Source: Gordionus sp. m RMFG-2023
Taxonomy: Eukaryota > Nematomorpha > Gordioida > Chordodea > Parachordodidae
Reading direction: 5' to 3'
Assembly (NCBI RefSeq): GCF_954871325.1
Contig: NC_088775.1
Span: forward strand, 19,755,561-19,819,560
Length of the DNA: 64,000 nt
In this document: positions 37,083 to 47,161 of the stretch, in pieces
How the letters are laid out: every line of letters starts with the position of its first letter
How positions within the stretch are numbered: the stretch's first letter is position 1
Program-made: the position numbers and the translations under genes
The notes under the pieces: model-generated
The model's input: only the letters and a program-made list of their open reading frames with translations
Told to the model about the DNA's origin: nothing
Database searches by the model: none

Positions 37083-37487
37083 AAGACGTTAAACGTTGAA
37101 CGGTCCTTGAAAAATCGTTAACACTTGAACCACCATGAGGTCACTGCAACCAGCACCTCCAATTTACACTAGAACCCAAATTTCCCTCTTTATTATCCTT
37201 AACCGAGTAGTCATCAACAGTCCATGATGGACCACCCCTTTTTTAACTTGAATCTGCTGGACAACTACCCTAGAGCATTTTCGATTTTCTATTATATATA
37301 TTGAATTTGTCAAAGTTATTACATTTTGTTGGAAATATTTACATTTCCTTATAATTTTTTAAATTTTTTATATTCATTTTCACTTTTGCATCGTTTACTT
37401 ATTTTAAGTATTTAATAAAAAGTGTTCGTTTCAAAGAGATTGATTTGTATTTAATTTAAGGAAGAAGACTGCTAAAATGACTTAATT
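37083..37487. other. Continuation of the sequence interrupted by the hAT
   Basis: This moderately G+C-rich sequence resumes directly after the target duplication and belongs with 25591-25836. It has no open frame of note. A+T-rich DNA follows from about 37290 to the LTR. Confidence 0.4.
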
Positions 37488-37492
37488 CATAC

Positions 37493-37838
37493 TATTATTT
37501 AATTGCTTTATTATATATATATAGGCGGTTTTATACTTCCTTTATTAGAATATTTCGTATAGTTTATAAAATAAAATATAAGACGTTAATTTGTAAAAAA
37601 AAAATATAAAAATAAAATAATTTTTTTCTCTTTTGGGTTTATATAATTTTTTAAAATTGTTAAAATAAATATATATTTATTAATAATTAGAAAAATATAA
37701 TATTACGCCTTATAACAATGAATCGACAAAAAAAATATAATTCATTAGTAATCCTATATAAAAAAAAATATTTATTAACAATGACTCAACTATTATTTTA
37801 ATAACTTCTGTTACTAAAAAAAAACGAAATATATAACA
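37493..37838 (-). repeat. 3' LTR of the gypsy element
   Basis: It pairs with 46798-47156. Reading minus: TGTTATATATTTCG through CCGCCTATATATATAT, ending in AAATAATA. Directly outside lies catac. Confidence 0.88.
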
Positions 37839-37998
37839 CGCCCCCATTATTTAAAATCAGAAGTATCCCCCTTCATTTTATAAGGCATCCAATCCTAATA
37901 GATCTTCCCATTCTATAGCCGATAAATCCACCAGGGGGCAACTGTCGACACTCTCCTCTCCCGCATTCGGACTCATTACTGGTTCCTGAAGGGATGAA

Positions 37999-38454
37999 CT
38001 ACCGCAACCGGTGTTTCCCATTGCCCGACTGCGTCTCTTTCCCCTCGGGTAATAACACCCTCCGTATCGGCACTATATCCCCTTGAATCGAACCACGACT
38101 GCGACTTCGTCGTGAAGTCCCGGGCATTTCCCTTCGATTGTATCCAGTCTGATTATGCGTGGGCCCTCGGGGGCATCGGTCACGTAAATGCCCCGTGCTC
38201 TCACATAAGTAGCACGTTCTCGCCCGCCTAATGGGTCTTAGCCTAAGCATCCTGGGCTCTGGCAACTCCGGGCTCACATTTCGATGATTCAGGGTCCTTC
38301 CCCTATCCATTATTCCATTCCTGGTAGATCTGGGTTCTATCGATTCCTGCATTGAGGGCAGTAATCTTCGGCCTTCCTCGTCCACTCTTCCTTGATAGAT
38401 ACTGACACGAATTGTCAATCCTTCCCAGTATAGACACCGATGAACTCCGCTCAT
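37999..38454 (-). CDS. Extra frame with a CCHC zinc knuckle, downstream of integrase
   Basis: This 151-codon open segment of the gypsy element is Arg-rich and contains CYLCESTGHLRDRC, a canonical C-x2-C-x4-H-x4-C knuckle of the type that binds nucleic acid in gag. Basic RRSRSRGS-like stretches follow. Its place, between integrase and the 3' LTR, is where env or accessory genes lie in some elements, but no signal peptide or membrane segment is visible. It may be an accessory nucleic-acid-binding protein or a captured gag piece. About 1 kb of non-coding sequence separates it from integrase. Confidence 0.55.
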   Translation of the reverse strand: MSGVHRCLYWEGLTIRVSIYQGRVDEEGRRLLPSMQESIEPRSTRNGIMDRGRTLNHRNVSPELPEPRMLRLRPIRRARTCYLCESTGHLRDRCPRGPTHNQTGYNRREMPGTSRRSRSRGSIQGDIVPIRRVLLPEGKETQSGNGKHRLR

Positions 38455-39473
38455 TTTGAATCATGTAAAGGCGGGATACTTAATTTTAAATGAAAACAAT
38501 TATTTTACTTATTTCCCTTTGAATATATAGGATCTTCTTTTATCGTAAGAAAGAGGGTACAAAAAAAAATTATTTCTTTTCAAAAAAAATTTTTATAACT
38601 TTCTTTTACTCTCGTAGTTCCCTGACAGAATTATTACATAATATTTATTATTTTTTTCCCTGCCAAACTGTCAACCCCCTTTTCTTTTTCTCTCCCAAAA
38701 GTTATAATTCCCTCCAAATTCTTGATTTATAGCTAGCTAGATTCATCACATTTCTAAAACCATAAAAGTCACGCAACTCCAACTTTTATTCACAATATTT
38801 TCAATATTATTTTCCAAACAAATTGTCTGTTGTTTCTTTCTTTCTTTATTTATTATTATTTTTATTTTTTTTTGTCTTCTTCCCCCTTTTATATATGGGC
38901 CTCACCTTATATCCAATTTATTTGATAATTTAACACGCACTAATATTTGGGCACCACCACATAGTATTAATTATTTTATTTTTTATCATAAGTTCTCTTT
39001 CTTTTTTGTTTTTTTTTTGATTTATGATGGTTAATAAGCCAATAACGCTAATATTTCTTTTCAAAAAAAAAATAAGCGAGAGAAATAGGAAAATTTTATC
39101 ACTAATATTTTTATGCATCATATGACTGAGACATTATTACATTGCTACTTTAAGATATATATTATTACATAAATGGGAATTTCGACAATGTTAAATATAT
39201 ATAAATTTCCTACGATTAATTTTGTATATATTAATTTTGATATAAAACATTTCCTATTATATATATCTATATTTCACCTTATGAGTACATAGGCAGGTAT
39301 ACTCTCCTTTAATATCCATATTTCCCTTTATGAGTACATAGACATGTATACTTTCCTTTAATTTCCTATAACATCACTCCTCCTCATATTCCTGATCGTA
39401 ACCTACCTGGCTCCAGCCCCCTTTTTAGTTGATCCCGATGTCGTGTTCCTTCTCTTCCATCAGTAAATTTTAC
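38455..39473. other. Non-coding stretch in the gypsy element
   Basis: A+T-rich, with a repeated pair of TATGAGTACATAG blocks at about 39278 and 39330. No coding segment is recognisable. Confidence 0.5.
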
Positions 39474-40561
39474 TCAACTTAATTTGTGTCCCATGTTTTC
39501 TACGATCACCCCAGATTCCCACCTTCTTGTACCTACATATATTCTTGCCCACACGGTTTGTCCCAAGACAAATTTCGGTTTCTCCACTATCTCCCTCTCC
39601 ATCTTTTGAAGTGGTTTCGGATTTAATAAGTCTAATAATATCCGGGTTCGCCGCCCTAAAAATTTCTCAGCTGGAGACGGTTCCTCTCCCTTTCTACTAT
39701 TATTGTAATATGCCACCGCTATCCAAATTTCCCCACCCCCATACTTTAATTTTCTTAACCAGTTCTTAACAATCGACACCACCCTCTCCGCCTGACCATT
39801 TGAACTGGGATGATATGGCGGCGCCAAATTATGTCTTACCCCGGTTTCTATACAAAACCTCTTGAACTGTTCACTGATGAAAGCCGGACCTCCGTCCAAT
39901 ACTATCGTTCGAGCTACTCCAAACCTGGCCCATAGATTTTTCAATGTTTTCACTACCACCTGCGTCGTTATCCCCCTTACTTCCTCGTACTCCACCCACT
40001 TTGAGTAAGCATCTACCACGATTATATAAATCTTATTTTCAAAATCAAAAAAATCAACGTGTATCTCTCCCATGGCTGAGTCACCTTTGGCCAAACACTC
40101 TTCCTGTCCTTATGGGGCATTTTGGCCCATGTATTGCACATTAAACAACCTCGGCAAATATTTTCAATTTCCCTATTCATGCCAGGCCACCACACGTATT
40201 CACGTCCCCATTGTTTTATTCGTTCAGTACCTTGATGTCCCGCATGTATCATGGATAACACTGCGCCTCTCAATTTCATTGGTATTACTCTTCGGTTTCC
40301 TCGCACCAGGCATTCATCCACTATAGCCAGCTCTTCTTCTATGCTTCTGAAATATTTATCTCCCTCTCTCCAAGTTCTCTTCCCCATAACACTCCTTTTA
40401 ATTCTCATCAGTTCGCGATCTTTCAAAGTGACCTTCTTTAGTTCTTCCCACGTCACGGGACCACCTCTAGATATCCCTGCTATCGCTCGAATCAGTCCTT
40501 TTTCCTTTCTTTCCTCCACTTCTTCAGATCCTACTTCTTCCCCTCTTCTCCAGTGCCACAT
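39474..40561 (-). CDS. Gypsy integrase region
   Basis: Integrase would join element cDNA to host DNA. The N-terminal zinc-binding HHCC domain is visible (HAGHQGTERI through CRGCLMCNTWAK), followed by the catalytic core with VDFFDFENK, VVDAYSKWVE, LDGGPAFISEQF and PPYHPSSNGQAERVV, which give the D, D and E positions, and a C-terminal tail LGQTVWARIY. No chromodomain was seen. The region is not one continuous frame; as a whole it is clearly Ty3/gypsy. Confidence 0.85.
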
Positions 40562-40628
40562 CGAGATAAAATATCAGGTAAATAGTTTTCCCTTCCCCGC
40601 CTATATTTTACTTGCACATCAAAACTAC

Positions 40629-41690
40629 CTACCAGTAATAACCATCTTTGTAACCGGGAGACAACATTAACTCCTTATTATCTTTCTTGAAAAGATGGAC
40701 TAAAGGTTTATGATCCGTATAGATTACAAATCTACGACCAATTAAGTATTCTCGACACTTGGTTAGTCCAAAAATAACTGCCAAAGCCTCTTGTTCAATC
40801 ACGGAATACCTTGTTTCGGCGGCTCTAAAAATTCTCGAGAAAAACAAAATAGGTCTTTCCAGCTTGTCTATACAATGCAACAATGCTCCACCCACACCCC
40901 TATTCGAAACATCTACAGCTAATATCACTTCTAAATCGTTATTAAAACATACTAAAACTGGTTCTCTTCCGATTCTACTTTTCAATTCTTCATAAGCATC
41001 CTCCTGCTCATCTTGCCACACAAATTTTTCTCCCTTCTTTAATAACTTATATAAAGGTGCTGCTATCTGTGCAAAACTCTCTACAAATCGATGATAATAG
41101 TTTACCATTCCCAGAAAAGCCTGCACCTCCATTTTATTATTTGGTCTTAGCATACTCGCAATCCCCGTCATGTTTTTGTCTACCGGCCTCACCTCCTTTC
41201 CAGTGATTCTATGTCCCAAATATACAACTTCCGACACTCCTAACACACATTTCTCCGCGCTAGCCCGTAATCCTTTATTTCTGATTCTTTTAAATACCTC
41301 TTCTAATCTTTGTTCATGTTGTTCAGGAGTTCCTCCCATCACTAAAACGTCATCCATGTAATAAAACACACCTTCCAACCCTTGAAAAACAGCAGCCATA
41401 GTCCGTTGAAAAATCGGAGCTGACACGCTAAGTCCAAATGGTAATCTACAGAATGCATATAAACCCTTCGGAGTAGTGATAGTCAATAGCTTTCGTATCT
41501 CCGGCTTCACTCGTAATTGCAAGTAGGCATTGAAAAAATCTACTTTTGAAAAATATACACTACCCTTCAAATTTGCTAATATTTCTTCAATTCTCGGCAG
41601 CGGATATTTGACCTCCACTACCCACGGATTGAGGGTGACCCTAAAATCTGAACATAAACGGAGCCTTCCATTGGCCTTCTTCACTGGCAC
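40629..41690 (-). CDS. Gypsy reverse transcriptase and RNase H
   Basis: RT motifs are in order: LRLCSDFRVTLNPW, YPLPRIEEIL, FSKVDFFNAYLQL, FCRLPFGLSVSAPIFQ, the catalytic box FYYMDDVLVMG, then CVLGVSEVVYLGH. RNase H begins after the connection: VILAVDVSNRGVGGALL, RYSVIEQEALAVIFGL and FVIYTDHKPLVHLF, giving its acidic residues. The layout and motifs are typical Ty3/gypsy pol. It is one 353-codon open segment. Confidence 0.92.
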   Translation of the reverse strand: MPVKKANGRLRLCSDFRVTLNPWVVEVKYPLPRIEEILANLKGSVYFSKVDFFNAYLQLRVKPEIRKLLTITTPKGLYAFCRLPFGLSVSAPIFQRTMAAVFQGLEGVFYYMDDVLVMGGTPEQHEQRLEEVFKRIRNKGLRASAEKCVLGVSEVVYLGHRITGKEVRPVDKNMTGIASMLRPNNKMEVQAFLGMVNYYHRFVESFAQIAAPLYKLLKKGEKFVWQDEQEDAYEELKSRIGREPVLVCFNNDLEVILAVDVSNRGVGGALLHCIDKLERPILFFSRIFRAAETRYSVIEQEALAVIFGLTKCREYLIGRRFVIYTDHKPLVHLFKKDNKELMLSPGYKDGYYW

Positions 41691-41823
41691 TAACGGTATC
41701 GCCCATTCACTATTCTATAGGACATACAATGCCTTTCTGTACCCACCGATCCAATTCCTTATCCACTTCGTTTCGCCCTTCGAACGGTATTCGTCGTAAA
41801 GCACAAAATTTTGGAACATGTCC

Positions 41824-42642
41824 CTACTTTAACTTGATATTCACTTCGTAATCTCTGAGACATCTCAAACTTTCCTTAAAGATTTCCTTATAATCATCCA
41901 CCAATCTTCGCACTCCCTCTTGTACCTTGATTATTCCGACTTCTATCTCCCTGCTTTGAAATCCCTTCTCTTCTTGTCGGTTGGTTTCTTCCCCCTTCAT
42001 ATCTACTTCAGGATTATATATTCCTTTTGTTTTTTCTTGCTTTATGTCACCTTTTCTGGCCCATTCTTTCGGCAGCCCTGTTCCATTATTTAGACTTCCA
42101 TCTGACTTCAACTCCAACTCTTTTTGATCAGGAATTTCTTCCCTCTCCTCAGTTTTGTCCCTTTCTTTCTTCCTCCTATAGTCACGACAATCCTTAAAAC
42201 TTCCCATATTTTTTCTTCTAAAATTTCTCTTTACGTCCCCCTTCATATTTCCCCCTATTTCTCTCATAGAATTTCCCCCAATTTCTCTCCTCAAATTTCC
42301 CCCTATTTCTCCCCTAAAATTTCCCCCGATTCCTCTCATAGAATTTCCCCCAATTTCCCTCCTAAAATTTCCCCCGATTTCTCTCATAGAATTCCCCCCG
42401 ATTTCTCTCCTAAAATTTCCCCCGATTTCTCTCATAGAACTCCCCCCAATTTCTCTCCTAAAATTTCCCCCGATTTCTCTCATAGAACTCCCACCGATTT
42501 CTCCCATAAAATTCCCCCTGATTTCTCCCCTAAAATTTTCCCCTATTTCCTCCCGACCATACCCTCCACCTTCTTCTCTCCCCCTTACTTCCCCCAAAAA
42601 GGTCTCAATTCCTGGCAATTTCTCTCCATACCAATAATTCAA
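41824..42642 (-). CDS. Gypsy linker with Gly/Arg/Glu-rich repeats
   Basis: An open segment between protease and RT. It holds about a dozen tandem copies of an about 12-residue unit near GGNFRREIGGNSMREI, encoded by 36-bp direct repeats (about 42200-42540), then a charged stretch ending in the pre-RT sequence VNIKLK. The repeat has no recognised domain; its charge pattern suggests a flexible spacer. The strong pyrimidine bias of the plus strand here produces a misleading open frame on the other strand. Confidence 0.65.
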   Translation of the reverse strand: MNYWYGEKLPGIETFLGEVRGREEGGGYGREEIGENFRGEIRGNFMGEIGGSSMREIGGNFRREIGGSSMREIGGNFRREIGGNSMREIGGNFRREIGGNSMRGIGGNFRGEIGGNLRREIGGNSMREIGGNMKGDVKRNFRRKNMGSFKDCRDYRRKKERDKTEEREEIPDQKELELKSDGSLNNGTGLPKEWARKGDIKQEKTKGIYNPEVDMKGEETNRQEEKGFQSREIEVGIIKVQEGVRRLVDDYKEIFKESLRCLRDYEVNIKLK

Positions 42643-42687
42643 ATCTCTTTTCTCCTCTTCTCTTCTAATTGCTAAAAATGTACCCCA

Positions 42688-42960
42688 CTATGCGAACACA
42701 CCCCAAAATCCACAATCAGGTCCTATTCGAGTAATCCAATCCCATCCCAATACAGCTTCTACCCTTCGGTTAATTATCCACAGATCCAATATCTCCCTTC
42801 TATTCTCCAACATTACTTCTAATTCCACCCTTCCCATTACAGCCACCTCTGATCCGGTTAATTGCCGGATCTTGATGTCTTCACTTTTAATCATTTCCTC
42901 CGCCCAAATACTTATATATTTTCATAACTCATTACAGAGATGGCGCTCCTGTATCAAACA
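42688..42960 (-). CDS. Gypsy aspartic protease
   Basis: The active-site motif LFDTGAPS lies near 42960-42930. Downstream come a flap-side region and VEAVLGWDWITRIGP, the usual conserved GWDWI end of Ty3/gypsy proteases. It would process the polyprotein. The domain follows the zinc knuckles and precedes the repeat linker. Confidence 0.8.
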
Positions 42961-43141
42961 ACATGGATACCATATTTCCATTTAAATTTATCCACACCCT
43001 AGGACATGGATCATGTACTATCTCTTCTTGCATCATGTTTATGCATTTCAATTTCTTCATCTTCCCTTTACTACTAAAGTTGCCAATTTTTTCCAACCGC
43101 CGCCTCCCGACTTCTAAGGTTCCTTTTTCACTATCATATAG

Positions 43142-43917
43142 TCACAAGTACTCACACTCTCTTGCCACATGTCCCTCGTTTCGGCACCGAAAGCAAATAA
43201 TATTCGGATCTTTATTTTCCGTAAAATCTTGTATTCCTATCTCCTTTTCTTCCCTATTTTCAATAATCTTCACATTTGGCACAATCTGCCCCATGTCTCT
43301 CTGCGGAAAACCGCCTCGAGTATTGATATTACTAACATTGCATTCTTCTCTATTGTGACCAAATCGTCCGCAACCTGCACATCGTAATTTATCACGTTTT
43401 CCCGGACAATACGGGGCTATATGTCCATATTTCCCACACCCAAACATTTGGTTTCTTGACAATCTCTTACCATATGACCTGGTTTTCCACAATTATAACA
43501 ACTCAATTTTTCTCTTCCTCGAAAATTAAAACTTGTTCTCATCTCCATTCGCCTTCCCTGTGAATTTTCTCTTGGCCATCTATACGACTCTTCCAACCGA
43601 TTGTCATACCTAGGTCTACTATAATTGTCCCTTTTTTCCGTGTTATTAATTCTCTCATTTCTATTTAACTCTCCCATATTACTATCAGTCCATCCTTTGA
43701 TCAATTCTTGTACAGGTAACCAGGTTACCTTACCCATCACATCTTCTTCTCCATTATGGCCCTCAATGGTCAATGTCTGACCCTTAATCCTTACATTTCT
43801 ACTTCTCTTAATCCTTCTTCCAAATAATAAAGTACCTACCCAAATCACTAAAATTATTAACGCTCCCAAAATGTTATATTGAATTTCCCAATATTTCATG
43901 AATTTTAAACTTTTCAT
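43142..43917 (-). CDS. Gypsy gag-like protein: membrane segment plus zinc knuckles
   Basis: It starts at the methionine at 43917. Residues about 17-33 form a hydrophobic segment, LGALIILVIWVGTLLFG, bounded by basic residues (GRRIKRSR), which looks like a single membrane anchor. A charged middle follows, then CCHC knuckles (CYNCGKPGHMVRDC, CAGCGRFGHNREEC, CFRCRNEGHVAREC and one less perfect). No capsid-like helical domain of normal length is evident; the protein is short for a gag. A plus-strand relative at 44965-45375 has the same plan, so it is a family trait. Confidence 0.65.
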
Positions 43918-44039
43918 GTTTCCTATAAGAAATTAACAATAACCTTTAAAATAAATATTTTAATTATTTGTAAGGTTAGGAGGTATGAAATAATTAGGAC
44001 CGTAAAAATTCCTATAAAACACATTACATATATATACTG

Positions 44040-44250
44040 AATAAATAAATATCTAGCGTTAATTCGCCACAAATACTAAGTTTTTTTTATACATATCACT
44101 ATGCCACAAATATTCTTTTATATATCACTGAGCCCCCTTTTTTTTATACCACTAATCCACAAAGACCACTAAGCCACAAAGATCTTTTTATACCCCTAAT
44201 CCACAAAGACCACTAAGCCACAAAGATCACTAAGCCACCAAGACCACTAA
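44040..44250. repeat. Leader minisatellite, left part, about 17-bp unit
   Basis: Tandem units near CACTAAGCCACAAAGAT, with some degenerate spacing. The array resumes at 46519 and was cut in two by the element between. It lies in the 5' non-coding leader of the minus-strand gypsy. Confidence 0.8.
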
Positions 44251-46518
44251 GCTGTTGGATTATGCAAAGTATATTTATGGAACAAAAATAATTTAAATGA
44301 TGGATTTTATTTTATGTGTTTATTTCTGCGAAAAATTATATTTGTATATGCAAAACAAATTTTACATTTTTTTATAGTTTATGTAACAAAATTAAGTTAA
44401 ATGATGGATTTTATTTTATGTATTTATTTCTTCCAAAAATTATTATTTTAATATGCAATTACATATAATGTTTTATGGCTATATAAATAGCTAAGAAAAA
44501 TTGTTTTTTTAACACACATCAATCGGATGACATTTTGAAAATAAAATTAATAAAAAAGGAAAGAGTTAATAAAGAAAAGGTAAATATACAATTTGATAAA
44601 TTAGAATTATTGAGAGGAATTACATTATATATTTTAAGTACTCAAGGGTAAGTAATTAAACATCATTATTATTAAAATTAATCTTTTATTTTAATAAAGA
44701 AAGATTTAACAAACCTTGGATTCTTAATTGCTCTCCCAATACTGATTAAACACCCTGAGTTAAGTTCGGATTTATAACAATTTGGACCGAAGTAAATCAG
44801 GGCCTGTTAGATATTCACGTAGGAATTCAAAGGTAAAAACAAATCTATTTTATGTTATGTAAATTATTATTACTTTTATTTATTATAGTAGTAATTTTAT
44901 ATTTATACAATTTTTTTAAATTATTTAAAATTATTTTAATCAAGTGGTTATTGAGTACACTTAAATGTATATTACGCAAATAAATTTATTAAGTTTAATA
45001 CTTGAAAATATAAGTATAATTATATTTTTGGTGCTAATTTTAAGTTTCACGTTAGGTTTAATTATAGGAAGAAATACGACTTACGTTAAGATAGAGATTA
45101 AAGAGTTAGAAAATATTGAGAATATATTAAGAGAGGAAGATAAGAAAAGAAATATAAACAACTTCATACGAACGGATAATTACAGACAGATAAGTTGCTA
45201 TAGCTGTGGTCAGTCAGGCCATATGTCGCGTGATTGTGATTTAACAAAAGATTTGAAATGCGCGAGATGTGGCAGGAATGGCCATTTAGCTATAAGATGT
45301 AGGTTAAACAATATAATTGTGAGATGTAATATTTGTGGCCAGGATGGACACACTCAAGAAAAATGTAACAAATGACTAAGAAAGAAATATTTGGATAATG
45401 ATTTTAAGAATTTTTTTAATGTTGATAATTTAGTAGAAAATAAGAATAAATATTTTAATTTTAATAATAAATTTGGTAATAATAGTTTTTCTAATTTTAG
45501 TTCAGGTAAAATTAAGCATTTTAATTGTAATGATATATTAGATCATGATAATAATTTTGTTAATGTTAATAATTGTAGTAAAAATAAGTATTTTAATTTT
45601 AATAATGATAATTTGGATAATGTTGATAATGCTAGTGCAAGTAAGAATAATTATGGTAATAAGAACGAGAAATTTTGCGATGATAAAAAGTGCTTTAACG
45701 TGGATAATTATAATTCAAGCGATATTAATAGAAGTGATATAAAGATAAAAAGTAGAGATTTTGAAATATATAGAATTAAAAAGGCAACTAGGGTAGACGT
45801 ACTAAATGGAATTAGAGAATTTTTTAATGAAAAATAGATGCCCTAGAGTAAAGATAAACATGGAGGAAGCAGAAATTTGTTTTTTATTAGATACAGGAGC
45901 AGAAATTAGTTTAATAAGTATAAAGGATTTTATGAGATTTTGGCCAGAGAAAGAATTTGTTACAAAAAAGATAAGAGCCAAACAATTGGATGGTAGCATG
46001 GTGAAAATTTTAGGGTATTATAGGGTAAGGTTACCAAGAGTTAATAAAAGTATAAATTTGTGGATAACGACGTTGAAGATTGAACCGATTTTAGGATGGT
46101 ATGATATAAGAACGTTAGGTCCAGTTTATAATTGGTGGAAATTTTTCGATACTATCCCTGTAAGTAATGATGAAAATAGTGAAATGATAGATTTCGATAG
46201 ATTTAAGTTACCTATTATAAAGGATAAACAACTCGATAAACTTAGAAATCGAACACCAGAATTTTTGATTAAATATAGAAGCAACTTAGAAGAAAATAAG
46301 AAAACAAGAGATACAAAGACAATAGAGGTAAATTCAGTCGAAATTAAACAAGAAATTAATAATATGGTAGACCAGAATGTTGTTGAAGATATTGTTGACA
46401 AAGAAATAAAGATTATTTTGAATAGGTATAATGAAGTCTTTAAAGAAGAATTAGGTACTCTGAAAAATTTTGAAGTAGATATACGATTAGAAGAAAATTA
46501 TAGGCCTAAGTTTTGCGG
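44251..46518 (+). mobile_element. Partial related gypsy element inserted in the leader minisatellite
   Basis: The plus-strand parts are an LTR/leader-like start (TGTTGGATTATG at 44252, with two direct copies of GATGGATTTTATTTTATGT), a membrane-segment plus three-knuckle gag (44965-45375), an Asn-rich spacer frame (45391-45837) and an aspartic protease with FLLDTGAEISLIS (about 45806-46150). It stops before RT. The string ctaagc occurs at both junctions but is also part of the minisatellite unit, so it is weak evidence of duplication. It is a fossil fragment of a sister family, not a whole element. Confidence 0.65.
44965..45375 (+). CDS. Gag-like protein of the inserted fragment: membrane segment plus three knuckles
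   Basis: This 136-codon open segment has a hydrophobic stretch (IIIFLVLILSFTLGLIIG, about residues 18-35) followed by charged helix-forming sequence and three CCHC knuckles: CYSCGQSGHMSRDC, CARCGRNGHLAIRC and CNICGQDGHTQEKC. The plan equals the minus-strand gag-like protein at 43142-43917, with one knuckle fewer. Function in packaging element RNA is inferred from the knuckles; the role of the membrane segment is unknown. Confidence 0.7.
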   Translation: MYITQINLLSLILENISIIIFLVLILSFTLGLIIGRNTTYVKIEIKELENIENILREEDKKRNINNFIRTDNYRQISCYSCGQSGHMSRDCDLTKDLKCARCGRNGHLAIRCRLNNIIVRCNICGQDGHTQEKCNK

Positions 46519-46625
46519 CCTAAGCCACAAAGATCACTAAGCCACAAAGATCACTAAGCCACAAAGATCATTAAGCCACAAAGATCATTAAGCCACAAAG
46601 ATCACTAAGCCACAAAGATTTTATA
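46519..46625. repeat. Leader minisatellite, right part
   Basis: Six nearly exact tandem copies of the 17-bp unit AAGCCACAAAGATCACT. It is the continuation of 44040-44250 and is followed by T-runs up to the primer-binding site. Confidence 0.88.
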
Positions 46626-46778
46626 TACCACTAAGCTTTTTTTTTTTTATATATCACTAATCTACACAGATTTTTTTTTTATTTCCTTCTTTTTTTTTTT
46701 ACAGTTTCGCCCTTCTTTTTTTTACAGTTTCGCCCTTTTTTTTAGTGTCCCTAACGACCAGGTTCTAGCGATCAGTTC

Positions 46779-46796
46779 GCTCGGTCACGGTAACCA
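46779..46796 (-). other. Primer-binding site of the gypsy element
   Basis: On the minus strand, TGGTTACCGTGACCGAGC begins one base past the 5' LTR. Its complement ends in ACCA, as expected for pairing with a tRNA 3' end. Confidence 0.7.
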
Positions 46797-46797
46797 T

Positions 46798-47156
46798 TAT
46801 TATTTAAGTATATTAATGTATTGCTTTATTATATATATATAGGCGGTTTTATACTTCCTTTATTAGAATATTTCGTATAGTTTATTAAATAAAATATAAG
46901 ACGTTAATTTGTAAAAAAAAAATATAAAAATAAAATAATTTTTTTCTCTTTTTGGGTTTATGTAATTTTTTAAAATTGTTAAAATATATATATATTTATT
47001 AATAATTAGAAAAATATAATATTACGCCTTATAACAATGAATCGACAAAAAAAATATAATTCATTAGTAATCCTATATAAAAAAAAATATTTATTAACAA
47101 TGACTCAACTATTATTTTAATAACTTCTGTTACTAAAAAAAACGAAATATATAACA
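46798..47156 (-). repeat. 5' LTR of the gypsy element
   Basis: It pairs with 37493-37838 and is followed on the plus strand by catac (47157-47161). It has an extra about 13 bases near its inner end relative to the other LTR. Confidence 0.88.
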
Positions 47157-47161
47157 CATAC

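Larger units (their letters stand above)
37493..47156 (-). mobile_element. Ty3/gypsy LTR retrotransposon, fairly young, minus strand
   Basis: The LTRs at 37493-37838 and 46798-47156 are near-identical over about 335 aligned bases, with only a few differences plus one indel near the 5'-proximal end. The 5-mer catac flanks both (37488-37492 and 47157-47161). On the minus strand the LTR starts TGTTATATATTTCG. A primer-binding site TGGTTACCGTGACC lies one base after the 5' LTR, and a purine tract (AATAATGGGGGCG) precedes the 3' LTR. Order on the minus strand: gag-like, protease, linker, RT, RNase H, integrase, extra zinc-knuckle frame. It looks nearly full length but is broken, with a handful of breaks, and its leader is invaded by another element. 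Confidence 0.88.

Noticed and set aside
42124-42675. Plus-strand frame rich in Ser, Pro, Phe and Ile with repeats
   Set aside because: It is the shadow of the minus-strand Gly/Arg/Glu repeat linker of the gypsy element.
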